Positions 39,856 to 48,351 of a DNA stretch of 64,000 nucleotides are shown here, piece by piece. The stretch spans positions 62,212 to 126,211 of the forward strand of contig JAFDVO010000003.1 of assembly GCA_018268955.1 (NCBI GenBank), in the 5' to 3' direction. The stretch's first letter is position 1. Every line of letters begins with the position of its first letter. Origin of the DNA: Acidobacteriota bacterium. GTDB lineage: Bacteria > Acidobacteriota > Vicinamibacteria > Vicinamibacterales > CAVVIG01. The position numbers and the translations under genes are program-made. Under the pieces are notes generated by a model that saw only the letters and a program-made list of their open reading frames with translations, had not been told where the DNA came from and searched no databases.

Positions 39856-40556
39856 TGCGGATCCTGCTGGTCGGCTACGGGAAGATGGGACGGCTCGTCG
39901 GTGAGCTGGCGCCCGGCTACGGGTGCGAGGTCGCCGGCGTGGCCGACCCGATGTCGAAGGCACACACCGCCCCGCTCGACGATCCCCGATGGAAGGGGAA
40001 CGTCGACGTGGCGATCGACTTCACGACCCCCGAGGCTGTGGTGCCGAATGTCACGGCGCTTGCCGCGCAGGGCATCAACATCGTCCTGGGGACGACCGGC
40101 TGGGGCGCGCACGACGCCGAGCTGAAGCAGGTGATTGCGCGCGCGGGCGTCGGCATCGTCGCCGCGCCGAACTTCTCGACCGGCGTGGTCCTCTTCGACG
40201 CCGTGCTGGCGCGGGCAGCCGAGCTGTTCGCCTCACAGCCTGAGTTCGCGGCGTGGATCCACGAGGCGCATCACTCAGCCAAGAAGGACGCGCCCTCAGG
40301 GACGGCGCTCAAGCTCAAGAAGACGATGGAGACGGCCGGGTACGGGCGTCCGATCGATGTGGCGGCGACCCGGGCAGGCTACATTCCTGGCACCCACACG
40401 ATCGGTTTCGACGGACCGTCGGAATCGATTACGCTGACACATACGGCGCGCGACCGCGGCGGCTTCGCGAGAGGCGCGCTGACGGCAGCCCGCTGGGTGA
40501 ACGGCCGCACCGGCTGGTTCACCATGCAGGACGTTCTTGGAATTGCTAATCGCTAA
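39855..40556 (+). CDS. dapB: 4-hydroxy-tetrahydrodipicolinate reductase
   Basis: The 233-residue enzyme starts MRILLVGYGKMGRLVGELAP (NAD(P)-binding), has NVDVAIDFTTPEAV and INIVLGTTGW, and the catalytic EAHHSAKKDAPSGTALKLKK. ATG 39855 overlaps the lysC stop (TGATG); a GTG one codon upstream is equivalent. The final codons for GIANR and the TAA stop are supplied by a GCTAATCGCTAAT phrase repeat, so the C-terminus ends inside repeat DNA. The chain is slightly shorter than E. coli DapB. Confidence 0.94.
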   Translation: MRILLVGYGKMGRLVGELAPGYGCEVAGVADPMSKAHTAPLDDPRWKGNVDVAIDFTTPEAVVPNVTALAAQGINIVLGTTGWGAHDAELKQVIARAGVGIVAAPNFSTGVVLFDAVLARAAELFASQPEFAAWIHEAHHSAKKDAPSGTALKLKKTMETAGYGRPIDVAATRAGYIPGTHTIGFDGPSESITLTHTARDRGGFARGALTAARWVNGRTGWFTMQDVLGIANR

Positions 40557-40650
40557 TCGCTAATTGCTAATTGCCAGTTGCTAGGCGGCTGCCCAGGGCC
40601 AACGTCAATCAGCATTTCGCATTTGGCAATTCGCATTGTGCAGTTGGGTT
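40545..40650 (+). repeat. GCTAATCGCTAATTGC phrase repeat between dapB and dapA
   Basis: It begins inside the dapB 3' end (ATTGCTAATCGCTAATCGC, then TAATTGCTAATTGCC). After a spacer it ends with CAATCAGCATTTCGCATTTG and GCAATTCGCATTG. The two halves are roughly inverted (GCTAATTGCC versus GGCAATTCGC), so a loose hairpin could form inside the operon transcript. Confidence 0.8.
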
Positions 40651-40653
40651 CTT

Positions 40654-41556
40654 ATGACCACTCCCTTCACTGGCGTCGGCACCGCGCTCGTCACTCCGTT
40701 CACCGCGTCAGGGGAACTCGATGAGCAGGCGGTGCGTCGGCTCGGCCGGCGGCAGATCGATGCCGGCATCCACTTCCTCGTGCCGTGCGGCACGACCGGC
40801 GAGAACCCGACCCTGAGCGACCCCGAGCGGGTCCGCATCGTCGAGATCCTGGTGGAGGAAGCCGCTGGGAAGGTGCCGGTACTGGCGGGTGCGGGTGGGT
40901 ACGACACGCGCGAGGTCATCCACCTCGCCAGCCTGATGAAGGACGCCGGTGCTGCGGGCCTGCTGTCGGTGACGCCGTACTACAACAAGCCGACGCAGGA
41001 AGGCCTGTTCCAGCACTACAAGGCGATTGCCGAGAGCACCGACCTGCCGATCATCGTCTACAACGTGCCGGGCCGGACCGGCGTGAACATCGAGCCGGCG
41101 ACGCTGGTGCGGCTTGCCGCCATCCCGAACATCGTCGGGGTGAAGGAAGCGTCCGGCAACATCTCGCAGATGATCGAGATCTGCCGGCTGGTGCCGCAGG
41201 ATTTCGTCGTCCTCTCCGGAGACGACGCCATCACGCTGCCGCTGATGGCGATTGGTGGCCGCGGCGTCATCTCGGTGGCGTCGAACGAGATCCCGGCCGA
41301 GATGGTGCAGATGGTGGAAGCGGCGCTGCGCGGCGACTTCGCGGCAGCCCGCGCGGTGCATCACCGGATTGCGCCGCTGATGGTGGTGAACTTCGTCGAG
41401 GCGAACCCGGTGCCCGTGAAGTCGGCCATGGCGATGATGGGGCTGCTCGAGGAGCAATACCGGCTGCCGATGTGCCCGCCGACCGCGGCGTCAAAGGAGA
41501 AGATCCGCCGCGTGTTGCAGGACCTGCAGCTGAACGCTCCCGCGCACGCGCACTGA
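40654..41556 (+). CDS. dapA: 4-hydroxy-tetrahydrodipicolinate synthase
   Basis: The 300-residue TIM barrel condenses pyruvate with aspartate semialdehyde. Schiff-base Lys164 lies in NIVGVKEASGNISQM, Tyr136 in LPIIVYNVPGRTGVN, and GTTGENPTLSD holds the pyruvate loop. ATG 40654 (MTTPFTGVGTALVTPF) is chosen; the longer start is in repeat DNA. It is the fourth gene of the asd operon and follows the dapB repeat. Confidence 0.96.
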   Translation: MTTPFTGVGTALVTPFTASGELDEQAVRRLGRRQIDAGIHFLVPCGTTGENPTLSDPERVRIVEILVEEAAGKVPVLAGAGGYDTREVIHLASLMKDAGAAGLLSVTPYYNKPTQEGLFQHYKAIAESTDLPIIVYNVPGRTGVNIEPATLVRLAAIPNIVGVKEASGNISQMIEICRLVPQDFVVLSGDDAITLPLMAIGGRGVISVASNEIPAEMVQMVEAALRGDFAAARAVHHRIAPLMVVNFVEANPVPVKSAMAMMGLLEEQYRLPMCPPTAASKEKIRRVLQDLQLNAPAHAH

Positions 41557-41599
41557 TCATGTGGCGGCCGGCCGGACAGCTGCTGCTGGAGACGGTCGC

Positions 41600-42625
41600 A
41601 TGTCGTCCGTAGCACAGGCGCGCGTGGATCTCGTGGGGCTCACACGAGCGCTCGTGGACATCGACTCCACGACCGGGCGGGAAGCCAACGCGGGGACGTT
41701 CCTTGCCCGCTACCTCCGCGAACTCGGCTTCGCGGTCGTGGAGCAGCAGGTCGACGACCAGCGGTTCAACGTCTTCGCCACGTGCGGCGAGCCGGCTGCC
41801 GTTGTCTTCTCGACACACTTCGACTGCGTTCCCCCATTCTTCCCAAGCCGCGTCGAGAACAATCGCATCTACGGCCGCGGGGCGTGCGACGCGAAGGGGA
41901 TCCTGGCGGCGCAGGTCGCTGCTGTCGATCGGCTTCGCTCCGAGGGCGAGACCCGCGCTGGCATGCTCTTCGTCGTCGGCGAAGAGCGGGGCAGTGAAGG
42001 CGCGCATCGCGCCAACACAGATGCGGCGGCCGCCGCCTGCCGGTTCCTCGTGAACGGCGAACCGACCGACCGGCGACTCGGCATGGCGACGCGCGGGTTG
42101 CTGCGCGTGGTGCTGACCGCCGCTGGCCGCGCGGCGCACTCCTCCTTCCCGGAACTTGGTGAGTCGGCTATCGACAAGCTGATCGACGTGTTGATGGAGA
42201 TCCGTCGGCTCGAGTGGCCAGCCGATCCGGTGCTCGGCGTGACGCATTACACAGTCGGGCTGATCACGGGCGGGGTGGCGCACAACGTGATACCCCCAGC
42301 GGCGCAGGCGGAGCTGACGTTCCGCACCGTGAGCGAGGGCGCACGAATCGTCGACATCCTTCGGCGGCTCGAGCCGCGTGTCTCGGTGGAGGCGCTATTC
42401 GAGGTGCCGCCCGTGCGGATGACGGTTGTCCCTGGCTTCGAGACGGCCGTTTTTCCGTTCACCACCGACGTGCCGTTCCTCCACGCGTGGGGACAGCCCC
42501 TGCTGATCGGACCAGGCTCGATCCACGTGGCGCACACGTCGGAGGAGAGCATCGACATCGCGGAGCAGCAGGCGGCCGTCGACGATTACGTGGCGATCGC
42601 GCGCGAACTGCTCGCGCGCCCCTGA
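41600..42625 (+). CDS. M20 family deacylase (DapE/ArgE/ACY1-like)
   Basis: The 341-residue zinc hydrolase has the M20 metal ligands: VFSTHFDCVPPFF (His, Asp), YGRGACDAKGILA (bridging Asp), VGEERGSEGAH (Glu-Glu) and a C-terminal His in SIHVAHTSEESI. The lid/dimerisation domain with GRAAHSSFPELGESAID lies between. Position after asd-lysC-dapB-dapA makes succinyl- or acetyl-diaminopimelate deacylase (DapE or a LysK-like role) the best guess. ArgE activity is equally possible from sequence. The gap after dapA is 43 bases. Confidence 0.85.
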   Translation: MSSVAQARVDLVGLTRALVDIDSTTGREANAGTFLARYLRELGFAVVEQQVDDQRFNVFATCGEPAAVVFSTHFDCVPPFFPSRVENNRIYGRGACDAKGILAAQVAAVDRLRSEGETRAGMLFVVGEERGSEGAHRANTDAAAAACRFLVNGEPTDRRLGMATRGLLRVVLTAAGRAAHSSFPELGESAIDKLIDVLMEIRRLEWPADPVLGVTHYTVGLITGGVAHNVIPPAAQAELTFRTVSEGARIVDILRRLEPRVSVEALFEVPPVRMTVVPGFETAVFPFTTDVPFLHAWGQPLLIGPGSIHVAHTSEESIDIAEQQAAVDDYVAIARELLARP

Positions 42626-42670
42626 ACCTCTCCCGACCTGCTGACGCCGCTGCGCGGCCGTGAGAAGCCG

Positions 42671-44467
42671 ATGCCCGACTCGCAGACCTCGACGACCCCG
42701 CGCACGGCGTACAGCGAGCGGCTCGATGGGCTCGCTCGCCTCCTTGCCGAGGGCGACCGCCGACACCTCACGATCTCGAACCTGCGGCTCGTCCTCTTCG
42801 CCGTCGCGTGCCTCATCGCGTGGGGCGCCTTCATCAGGAACGGGCTCAGCCCGGCGTGGCTGCTGGCCCCTGGCGTCGCCTTCGCCATCCTCATGGTCGT
42901 CCACGCTCGTGTACTCAACGCCAACGAGCGGGTGGAGCGTGCGCGGCGCTACTACCTCCGCGGTCTCACACGGCTCGACGGCACGTGGCCAGGCACCGGC
43001 GCGGACGGCACGCGCTTCGTTGGCGACCATCAGTACGCGCGCGACCTCGACCTGTTCGGCAGCGGCTCCTTGTTCCAGTTGATCAACACGGCGACGACCG
43101 AGGCCGGAGAGGAGACGCTGGCTGACTGGCTGAAGACGCCTGCTGCCCTCAGCGACGTGACGGACCGACAGGAGGCGGTGGGCGAACTCCGCGATCGGAC
43201 GGAGTTCCGCGAAGCGCTTGCCGTGCTGGGCGCTGAAGCACACGTGTCCCGCACTGGATCGCTGACGACGTGGGCGACGTCGCCGTGGGTCGGCTTCGGT
43301 GCGCCACACGCGATCGTGTTCGGTGCGTGCGCCGCGGTGACGACGGCGCTTGTTGTCGCCCTCTTCGCGGGCTGGGTCGACACCGTGCCGGTTCTTGCGT
43401 GGCTGGTGGTGCCTGGCGTGGTCGCGCTCGTGCACAGGGCTCGCGTCTGGCGCGTCATTCGCGGGGTTGATGCTGCCGCGCACGACCTCGCACTACTCGA
43501 GGCTGTGCTGGTGCGCCTCGAGGCAGAGCGCTTCTCGTCGGCGAGGCTGGCGACGCTGCACGGCGCCTTCGCGGGCGAGCATCGTCCGTCAATGCTCGTC
43601 GGACGACTGCGGCGGATGATTGCCGCCAGAGACGCACTGCGGAACGAGTTCGTCCGCCCGTTCGGCCTGCTGCTCCTCGTGCGCAGCCAGGCCGCTGTCG
43701 CGATCGATCGCTGGCACCAGGCGCATCGCCACGACCTTGCGGCGTGGATCGCGGCGATCGGAGAGTTCGAGGCGCTCGCGTCGCTCGCGACGTACGCGTT
43801 CGAGCATCCGGACGATCCGTTTCCACAGCTCTCTGAGAGTGGACCGGTCGTCGACGCCAGCGGCCTCGCCCACCCTCTGATTCCCGAGGGCAGCGGGGTC
43901 AGGAACGACATCGCGATTGGCGGCGGATCTCCGCACGCGCTCATCGTCAGCGGATCGAACATGTCGGGCAAGAGCACGCTGCTGCGCGCACTCGGCGCGA
44001 ACGTCGTGCTGGCGCTCGCGGGTGCGCCGGTCCGCGCCCGGCGCATGCGGCTCTCGCACCTGGCGATCGGTGCGACGATCCGGGTCGAGGATTCACTGCA
44101 GGAAGGGCACTCGCGGTTCTACGCGGAGATCCTGCGCATCCGCGACATCGTGCGCCTCACGGACGGTCCAGTCCCGGTCCTGTTCCTGCTCGACGAGATC
44201 CTCCACGGCACCAACTCGCACGACCGGCGCATCGGCGCGGAGGCAATCGTGCGCACGCTCCTCGAGGCCGGAGCCATCGGGCTGGTCACGACACATGACC
44301 TCGCGCTGACAGCGCTTGCCGACGCCATCCCCGCCCTCGCCAGGAACGTGCACTTCGAAGACCGCATCGAGAACGGCCGGATGGTCTTCGACTACCACAT
44401 GCGGGACGGTGTGGTCGAGCGGAGCAACGCGCTCGAGTTGATGAGGGCGGTTGGGCTGAGGGTCTAA
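42671..44467 (+). CDS. Membrane-anchored MutS-like ATPase
   Basis: The 598-residue protein has two pairs of membrane helices (about 40-80 and 215-255) and a C-terminal MutS-type ABC ATPase. Walker A is VSGSNMSGKSTLLRALGANV (Gly428 onward), Walker B is VLFLLDEILHGTNSHDRR, and VTTHDLAL has the switch His. The mismatch-recognition domains I-III of MutS are missing. It belongs to the poorly studied group of membrane MutS paralogues, so a role in mismatch repair is unlikely. Phrase repeats begin one base after its stop. Confidence 0.85.
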   Translation: MPDSQTSTTPRTAYSERLDGLARLLAEGDRRHLTISNLRLVLFAVACLIAWGAFIRNGLSPAWLLAPGVAFAILMVVHARVLNANERVERARRYYLRGLTRLDGTWPGTGADGTRFVGDHQYARDLDLFGSGSLFQLINTATTEAGEETLADWLKTPAALSDVTDRQEAVGELRDRTEFREALAVLGAEAHVSRTGSLTTWATSPWVGFGAPHAIVFGACAAVTTALVVALFAGWVDTVPVLAWLVVPGVVALVHRARVWRVIRGVDAAAHDLALLEAVLVRLEAERFSSARLATLHGAFAGEHRPSMLVGRLRRMIAARDALRNEFVRPFGLLLLVRSQAAVAIDRWHQAHRHDLAAWIAAIGEFEALASLATYAFEHPDDPFPQLSESGPVVDASGLAHPLIPEGSGVRNDIAIGGGSPHALIVSGSNMSGKSTLLRALGANVVLALAGAPVRARRMRLSHLAIGATIRVEDSLQEGHSRFYAEILRIRDIVRLTDGPVPVLFLLDEILHGTNSHDRRIGAEAIVRTLLEAGAIGLVTTHDLALTALADAIPALARNVHFEDRIENGRMVFDYHMRDGVVERSNALELMRAVGLRV

Positions 44468-44556
44468 CAAACGCTAAACGCTAAACGCTGAACGCCAAAC
44501 GCTAAACGCTAAACGCTAAACGCTGAACGCTAAACGCTGAACGCTGAACGCCAACT
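44468..44556 (+). repeat. AACGCTAAACGCTGAACGC phrase repeat
   Basis: About 12 copies of a 7-8-base unit alternate between CTAAACG, CTGAACG and CCAAACG in irregular order. This is the cleanest array in the window. The alternation of a few fixed variants rather than random substitution is striking. Confidence 0.85.
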
Positions 44557-44630
44557 ACTGATCTCGAGGCGGCTGTCATTCGCGCGCCCGACGAGGTCGC
44601 TCGCGGCCCGGTGGTTGCAACCGCCGACGC

Positions 44631-44780
44631 ATGCAGGAGCAGCCACCTCAGCCCACCGTGCCGCGTCCGCCGGACGTGGTCGACACGCCCCCGCCCGACA
44701 TCACGACGGTTCCGCCGCCCGACATCCCGCCTCCGTCAGGTCCGCCTGACATCCCGCCGCCGCCACGCGGCGGGGCCTGA
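44631..44780 (+). CDS. Proline-rich small protein, 49 residues
   Basis: The frame reads MQEQPPQPTVPRPPDVVDTP followed by PPPDI units and ends RGGA. More than a third of residues are proline, with repeated PPPDI. A perfect-looking stem (CGGTGGTT/AACCGCCG) overlaps the upstream region and may hide or mark the start. No Shine-Dalgarno is clear. Similar tails occur on secreted or periplasmic proteins, but here there is no signal peptide. It might be repeat-derived noise. Confidence 0.35.
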   Translation: MQEQPPQPTVPRPPDVVDTPPPDITTVPPPDIPPPSGPPDIPPPPRGGA

Positions 44781-44791
44781 ACCGAGTGCCC

Positions 44792-46129
44792 TCACTGCAT
44801 CGTCCGCTCGATCGTGCGCGCGATTTGGAGGAGGCGGTCGGTCTCGCCGTGACGCGTCGCGACCTGCAGCCCGCAGGGCAGCCCGCCAGACGCAACACCA
44901 CAGGGGAGCGAGATGGCCGGGTTCCCCGTGATGTTGAACAACTGCGTCAGGCGCAGCATGACGTTGCGTACGGGCACGTCCCCGCCGCCAAGCGATACGG
45001 TCGGCGCACCGAGTGGCGGCGCGACGATCGGCAGGGTCGGCAGCACCAGCGCGTCCACGTGGCGCAACGCCGCATCCACCTCTCGCCGCAGCACGCGTCG
45101 GCCATCCAGCGCCCGCACGTAGTCCTCGGCGAGGACATAGCGCGCCATGTCGAGCCGGGCGCGGACGTTCGGCGTGTACTGCTCGGGCACGCGTTCGAGT
45201 GCCTCGGCGTGGTACGCCGCGGCATCGCCAAAGACGATGTGGACGTAGATGGGGGCGATGAGTTCGGCGTGAGGGATGTCGACGTCGGAGATCGTGACGC
45301 CGACGGCCCGCAGCCGATCCACCGCCGCGTCGAAGCTCGCGCGGACGCCGTCTTCCAGCAGGTCCATGAAGTACCGCCGCGGAAGCCCGAGCCGCATCGT
45401 TGCCGTCGCGGCTGATGTCAGCGGTGATTCCGGTCGCCGATCCCTCAGTACATGCAGGATGTGCCACGCATCGTCGACGCACGAGGTGATCGGCCCGATG
45501 TGATCGAGCGTGCGCGAGAGCGGGACCACGCCTTCCGCAGAGAGTTCGCCATGCCCCGGCTTCAGGCCGACGAGGCCGCATGCCGCGGCAGGAATGCGGA
45601 TCGAGCCGCCAGTGTCGGTCCCCAGCGATGCGAGCGCCATTCCTGTGGCGACGCTGACGGCAGAGCCGCCGCTCGATCCGCCGGGCGAGCGTGAGTCGTC
45701 CTGCGGATGGCGGGCTGGTCCGAACGCGGAGTCCTCGTTGGTCGTGCCGAGGGCGAACTCGTGGAGGTTGGTCTTCCCGACCAGCACAGCGCCAGACCGA
45801 CGAAGCTGCGCCACTGCCGGTGAGTCCTGGTCCGCGACAATGCCCTCGCGGACCCGCGACGCCGCGGTTGTGACGGTGCCCTTGAGATCGAACAGATCCT
45901 TGATGGAAAGAGGGATGCCGTGCAGCGGCCCGCGGTCGATGCCGTTCGCGCGCTCCCAGTCAGCCCGCTTCGCGGCGGCGCGCGCCTCGTCTTCCAGGAC
46001 GAGGATGAACGCATTCAGCCGCGCATTATCGCGGCGGATGCGGGCCAGGCACTCCTCGAGCAGTTCGCCGGCGCTGACCTTCTTCGCCCGGAGCAGCCGG
46101 CCGGCGTCGTCAATCGTGCGTGGGACCAT
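44792..46129 (-). CDS. Amidase-signature enzyme (GatA-like)
   Basis: The 445-residue enzyme has the Ser-cisSer-Lys triad: Lys in LHGIPLSIKDLFDLKG, cis-Ser in SPGGSSGGSAVSVA and the nucleophile in GTDTGGSIRIPAAACGLVGL. Members hydrolyse amides or transfer ammonia (GatA, AtzE). ATG 46129 (MVPRTIDDAGRLL) is used. It overlaps by 20 bases a small helical protein gene just upstream, as AtzE follows AtzG or GatA follows GatC. Without GatB nearby a hydrolytic role is more likely than tRNA amidation. Confidence 0.85.
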   Translation of the reverse strand: MVPRTIDDAGRLLRAKKVSAGELLEECLARIRRDNARLNAFILVLEDEARAAAKRADWERANGIDRGPLHGIPLSIKDLFDLKGTVTTAASRVREGIVADQDSPAVAQLRRSGAVLVGKTNLHEFALGTTNEDSAFGPARHPQDDSRSPGGSSGGSAVSVATGMALASLGTDTGGSIRIPAAACGLVGLKPGHGELSAEGVVPLSRTLDHIGPITSCVDDAWHILHVLRDRRPESPLTSAATATMRLGLPRRYFMDLLEDGVRASFDAAVDRLRAVGVTISDVDIPHAELIAPIYVHIVFGDAAAYHAEALERVPEQYTPNVRARLDMARYVLAEDYVRALDGRRVLRREVDAALRHVDALVLPTLPIVAPPLGAPTVSLGGGDVPVRNVMLRLTQLFNITGNPAISLPCGVASGGLPCGLQVATRHGETDRLLQIARTIERTMQ

Positions 46130-46265
46130 CGGCGCGACCTCCGAGTGCCGCGGCGCGCAGCGCCTGCGTCGATTGTGCAAGCCCCTCCAGCAGCGGCTTC
46201 AACTCGGGACGTCCACGCCGCTCTGCGTCAGCGATGGACTGCTTCAGCCAGTCCTGAATCGTCAT
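46110..46265 (-). CDS. Small helical protein preceding amidase, possible partner subunit
   Basis: The 51-residue product reads MTIQDWLKQSIADAERRGRP then ELKPLLEGLAQSTQALRAAA and a short tail. It should form two amphipathic helices. Its end overlaps the amidase start by 20 bases, implying coupled translation. Small helical partners (GatC, AtzG) wrap around amidases in other systems, and the size and position suggest the same here. Sequence alone does not place it in those families. Confidence 0.6.
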   Translation of the reverse strand: MTIQDWLKQSIADAERRGRPELKPLLEGLAQSTQALRAAALGGRADGPTHD

Positions 46266-46270
46266 GGCGT

Positions 46271-46921
46271 TCAGCGCTTCTTGACGGAAATGGCGACGCC
46301 GTCGCGCAGGGGAACGATGGAGGTGAGCAGCTCGGGGTGCGTGTTGATCCGCTCGTTGTATTCGGCAATCGCCTTCGTGTCGTCGACGTTCCTGCGCGGA
46401 TGCTCCACGTAACCCGGCACCACCTCGCCGTCCCAGAGCACGTTGTCGGTGATCAGCAGGCCGCCTGGGCGGAGCAGCGTGACGAGCGGCTCGAGCAGCG
46501 TGTTGTAGAGCGGCTTGTGGCCATCCTGGAAGATCAGGTCGAACGGGCCGGATACCTTCACGATCTTGAGCGCCGCATCGCCGAGCATGATGCTGACCCG
46601 ATCGCTCAGGCCTGCGCGTTCGAAGTTCGCCTTCGCGATTGCTGCGCGGTCCGGGTCCTTCTCCATCGTGATGAGCATGCCGTCACGCGGCAGCGCACCG
46701 GCGAGCCAGATGCCCGAGTACCCGATGCAGGTCCCGATCTCGAGGATGCGACGGGCCCCGACCGAGAAGGCCAGCACGCGGAGCAGCGCGCCGACCTCGG
46801 CATCGACGAGCGGCAGGTCCTTTGCCTCGCCCTCGCGTGCGATGTCGTCGAGCACCGCATCATGCGCGCGATTCAACCCGCTCAGGTAGCGCTCCACGAG
46901 GTCCGGAACGATATAGCCCAT
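46271..46921 (-). CDS. O-methyltransferase (family 3, catechol/caffeoyl-CoA type)
   Basis: The 216-residue enzyme has motif I RRILEIGTCIGYSGIWLAGAL, VEKD-like MEKDPDRAAIAKANF, metal-binding Asp in FDLIFQDGHKPLY and GGLLITDNVLWDG, all typical of metal-dependent O-methyltransferases. ATG 46921 (MGYIVPDL) is preferred over 46933, because a TAGAAT on the minus strand (46932-46937) ends exactly 10 bases before 46921 and overlaps the longer start. Divergent from pyk. Substrate unknown. Confidence 0.87.
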   Translation of the reverse strand: MGYIVPDLVERYLSGLNRAHDAVLDDIAREGEAKDLPLVDAEVGALLRVLAFSVGARRILEIGTCIGYSGIWLAGALPRDGMLITMEKDPDRAAIAKANFERAGLSDRVSIMLGDAALKIVKVSGPFDLIFQDGHKPLYNTLLEPLVTLLRPGGLLITDNVLWDGEVVPGYVEHPRRNVDDTKAIAEYNERINTHPELLTSIVPLRDGVAISVKKR

Positions 46922-46931
46922 AATGAAAGGC

Positions 46932-46937
46932 ATTCTA
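46932..46937 (-). promoter_or_regulatory. -10 box (TAGAAT) for the O-methyltransferase, leaderless spacing
   Basis: The box ends 10 bases before ATG 46921 on the minus strand. On the plus strand the pyk -10 candidate CATAAT (46919-46924) overlaps this region, so the two divergent promoters share DNA. Confidence 0.5.
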
Positions 46938-46938
46938 C

Positions 46939-48351
46939 ATGCGGCAGACGAAGATCATCGCGACGGTGGGGCCTGCATCCGACACCGACGACACGCTTGA
47001 CGCACTCATCGCTGCGGGAACCGACATCGTCCGCCTCAACTTCTCGCACGGCACGCACGAGTCCCACGCCGCCACCTTCGCTCGCGTTCGTGCGGCAGCG
47101 AAACGGGCCGATCGCGAGGTCGCCATTCTCCAGGATCTCGGCGGGCCCAAGATCCGGACCGGCCGGCTCGAAGGAGGGCGGCCGCTGCGGCTCGAGGCAG
47201 GCAGCGAACTCCGCATCGTCACCGGCGACGCACTCGGGCGCGAGGGGCTGATCTCGACCGCGTTCGAAGGGCTCGCGCGGGGCGTGGGTGCGGGGGACCA
47301 CCTGCTGCTGGCGGACGGCACGATCGAACTCGAGGTCCTCGAGTCCGACGGCAGGGAGATTCTCACGCGCGTGGTCGAGGGCGGCATGCTCGGCGAGCAC
47401 AAAGGGATCAACGCGCCTGGCGTGCCGCTGCCGACGTCGGCCGTCACCCTCAAGGACATGGAGGACCTGCAGTTCGGGCTGTCGCTTGGCGTGGATCTCG
47501 TGGCGCTGAGCTTCGTCCAGACGGCTGACGACATGCGTCGCGCACGCCAAATCGTCCATGAGAACGATGGCGACGTGCCGCTCATTGCGAAGATCGAGCG
47601 GCCGCAGGCGCTCGACCAGCTCGACGACATCCTCGCCTGCTCGGACATGGTGATGATTGCGCGCGGGGACCTGGGGCTCGAGCTGCCACTGCAGAAGGTG
47701 CCCCTCGCGCAGAAGACCATCACGCGCCGGGCGCGGAGCCTCAAGGTGCCAGTGATCCTGGCGACGCAGGTGCTCGAGTCGATGACGGTCGAAGGACGCC
47801 CCACCCGGGCCGAAGTGAGCGACGCGGCCAACGCGGTGGAAGACGGCGTCGACGCCATCATGCTCTCCGGCGAGACCGCCACGGGCGCCCACCCCGCTCG
47901 GGTCGTGCAGACGCTGGACGCCATCATCCGCGAGGCCGAGGCGACGTTGACGACGCGCTCGCCGCTGCCGCGCGTGGGGAGCAACGGCCACGACCACACG
48001 CAGGCGATCTGCGAAGCCGCGGTCGCGCTGGCGGAGCGCAGCAACGCCAGGGCAATCGTCGCCGTGACCCGCGGAGGCAGCACGGCTCGTCGGCTGTCAG
48101 CCCTGCGTCCTCGGGTGCCGATCATCGCGACGACGGATCGTGACGACACGGCGCGACGGCTCTCCCCGTACTGGGGCGTGATGCCCATCTGCACGGACAT
48201 CGCGGAGAACGTCAGCGCCGCCGGCCTGCTGATCGGCCAGCAGATCGTCCGGCGCCGGCTGGTCCATGCAGGAGACAGTGTCGTGCTGGTCAGCATCAAC
48301 CCGGACCTCGCGAACAACAACTCCAACTACATCAAGATCCAGCAGCTCTGA
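46939..48351 (+). CDS. pyk: Pyruvate kinase
   Basis: The 470-residue glycolytic enzyme converts PEP and ADP to pyruvate and ATP. It starts MRQTKIIATVGPASDTDDTL and has ILQDLGGPKIRTG, the catalytic lysine region PLIAKIERPQALDQLDDIL, the substrate loop MIARGDLGLELPLQKVPLAQ and DAIMLSGETATGAHP. Length is usual. A very short leader is predicted, with GAAAGG as ribosome site. Its TGA overlaps the ATG of mscS. Repeat DNA is absent here. Confidence 0.96.
   Translation: MRQTKIIATVGPASDTDDTLDALIAAGTDIVRLNFSHGTHESHAATFARVRAAAKRADREVAILQDLGGPKIRTGRLEGGRPLRLEAGSELRIVTGDALGREGLISTAFEGLARGVGAGDHLLLADGTIELEVLESDGREILTRVVEGGMLGEHKGINAPGVPLPTSAVTLKDMEDLQFGLSLGVDLVALSFVQTADDMRRARQIVHENDGDVPLIAKIERPQALDQLDDILACSDMVMIARGDLGLELPLQKVPLAQKTITRRARSLKVPVILATQVLESMTVEGRPTRAEVSDAANAVEDGVDAIMLSGETATGAHPARVVQTLDAIIREAEATLTTRSPLPRVGSNGHDHTQAICEAAVALAERSNARAIVAVTRGGSTARRLSALRPRVPIIATTDRDDTARRLSPYWGVMPICTDIAENVSAAGLLIGQQIVRRRLVHAGDSVVLVSINPDLANNNSNYIKIQQL

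Noticed and set aside
44468..44556. CRISPR array
   Set aside because: Units are 7-8 nt with no unique spacers and no cas genes anywhere in the window.
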